Assembly (NCBI GenBank): GCA_027415455.1
Contig: DAIBSV010000101.1
Location: 1-6,513, forward strand
Length of the DNA: 6,513 nucleotides
Direction of reading: 5' to 3'
Origin: Nitrospirota bacterium
GTDB lineage: Bacteria > Nitrospirota_A > Leptospirillia > Leptospirillales > Leptospirillaceae
The notes under the pieces were generated by a model. It ran no database searches and had not been told where the DNA came from. It worked only from the letters and a program-made list of their open reading frames with translations. Position numbers and translations under genes: made by a program. Positions 5,789 to 6,513 of the stretch are shown here, piece after piece; positions within the stretch are counted from its first letter, which is position 1, and every line of letters starts with the position of its first letter.

Positions 5789-6513
5789 CAGGCCGATACC
5801 TCCTTGAGCGGGGACTCATCAGACACATCTTTCAACCAGAACCAGAATTCCCGGGCCGAAGAGGGGACCACAATCGTTTTGACACCCGTGCTGACGGCAA
5901 TCTCCGTCAAGGCTCCATCATCGATCAGAATCTCCGTCCCGTCCCGGAGACAGATGTCAGGAATGCAAAGAATCGCCTCCTTTGGCAATCGGGCTTCCTT
6001 GGCTGCGGCAATGATGTCACGAGCTGAAAGCAGTCCTGCAACGGTCACCGTCTGACCCAGATATCGGTTCTGAACGGGGAGGACCATGAAGTCATCCTTT
6101 CTCGCCAGATCTGACTTTCCCCACAACTCTGTCAACTCCTGAAGATAGGGGGAGAACGCCAACCCCGTTGCGAGAACAAACTTTCCGGGAAGAGATCTCC
6201 GGACTGACCGCATCCCCTTTTTCCATTGGCGCTGAAAGAGCGGGACCAAACCCACTCCGTTTCCAAGCTGGGGGAGTGATCCGTACCGCGTCAGCGACGG
6301 AAAGGATTTTCCTGAAATCACATACCACTCATCTGCCGGAAAGATAAAAGGATCCCCTACCCTCTCGAGTGAAGCCTTTTGCATCGCGGCAAGGGTCCTC
6401 AGCATTTTTGCGGCGTATGTCTTCCCGATCAGATGAAGGTCTGGCAAACCCTTCCTGTGCGCGGTCAAGCCAACCGGAACAACGGCCAGGGACCCGACCC
6501 CTGGATAAAGCTC
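5788..6513 (-). CDS. DUF512-family protein, C-terminal part of a putative PDZ/radical SAM protein (runs off the right edge)
   Basis: The frame is open from base 6513 to a TGA at 5790-5788, giving 241 visible residues. They begin ELYPGVGSLAVVPVGLT and contain the hallmarks of the DUF512 C-terminal domain: VVPVGLTAHR, FIFPADEWY (usually with SDE), LPQLGNGVGLVP (usually QLENGVG), the TVTVAGLLSARDI strand-turn and IPDICLRDGTEILIDD near the end. Full-length members are usually about 430-450 residues, with an N-terminal PDZ-like domain and a radical SAM-like region that would lie outside this window. The function of the family is unestablished. A TTG at 6468 could be mistaken for a start, but coding similarity continues upstream of it, so the gene is truncated by the window, not short. 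It is coupled to ispE by a one-base overlap. Confidence 0.88.
   Translation of the reverse strand, partial: ELYPGVGSLAVVPVGLTAHRKGLPDLHLIGKTYAAKMLRTLAAMQKASLERVGDPFIFPADEWYVISGKSFPSLTRYGSLPQLGNGVGLVPLFQRQWKKGMRSVRRSLPGKFVLATGLAFSPYLQELTELWGKSDLARKDDFMVLPVQNRYLGQTVTVAGLLSARDIIAAAKEARLPKEAILCIPDICLRDGTEILIDDGALTEIAVSTGVKTIVVPSSAREFWFWLKDVSDESPLKEVSA

Noticed and set aside
6466..6468. TTG as the start of a short 226-residue protein at the right edge
   Set aside because: The DUF512 motif VVPVGLT spans this codon and the frame stays open to the window edge, so it is an internal leucine codon.

Overview
The window is a dense, fully co-directional block of bacterial housekeeping genes. Every real gene lies on the minus strand, so transcription runs from the right edge to the left edge. 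It joins two widely conserved gene clusters. The first, read right to left, is a DUF512-type radical SAM protein (C-terminal part only), ispE, tRNA-Gln(UUG), prs, rplY, pth and ychF. The second is the S6 cluster: rpsF, ssb, rpsR, and the start of a membrane protein at the position where DUF2232/YybS-type proteins usually sit, before rplI. No gene-free stretch exceeds about 100 bases. The longest gap is the 97 bases between the tRNA and prs.

The layout points to a Gram-negative-type bacterium of moderate G+C. The order ispE / tRNA-Gln / prs / rplY / pth / ychF running into rpsF-ssb-rpsR, with a CTC-type (two-domain) L25, suits the Deltaproteobacteria or Nitrospirota (for example Leptospirillum-like organisms). 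That placement is inferred from gene order and protein style, not from a database search. GTG and TTG starts are unusually common: five of the eight genes with a visible 5' end use one (prs, rplY and ychF start with GTG; pth and ssb with TTG). Most of these have a convincing Shine-Dalgarno sequence.

Functionally, the genes serve precursor supply and translation. IspE makes isoprenoid precursors (MEP pathway), Prs makes PRPP, and tRNA-Gln, L25, S6 and S18 belong to the translation apparatus. Pth recycles peptidyl-tRNA, YchF is a ribosome-associated ATPase, and SSB protects single-stranded DNA. Tight spacing supports co-transcription: a 1-base TGATG overlap (DUF512/ispE), a 4-base TTGA overlap (rpsF/ssb), and gaps of 13 and 22 bases around ychF. 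The one candidate break is a terminator-like hairpin with a T-run just after ispE and before tRNA-Gln.

I found no mobile element, CRISPR array, phage gene, toxin-antitoxin pair or other accessory system. The points worth a second look are modest: non-canonical residues in the Pth active-site loop, the coupling of an uncharacterised DUF512 protein to ispE, the terminator-like element ahead of the tRNA, and several start-site questions.
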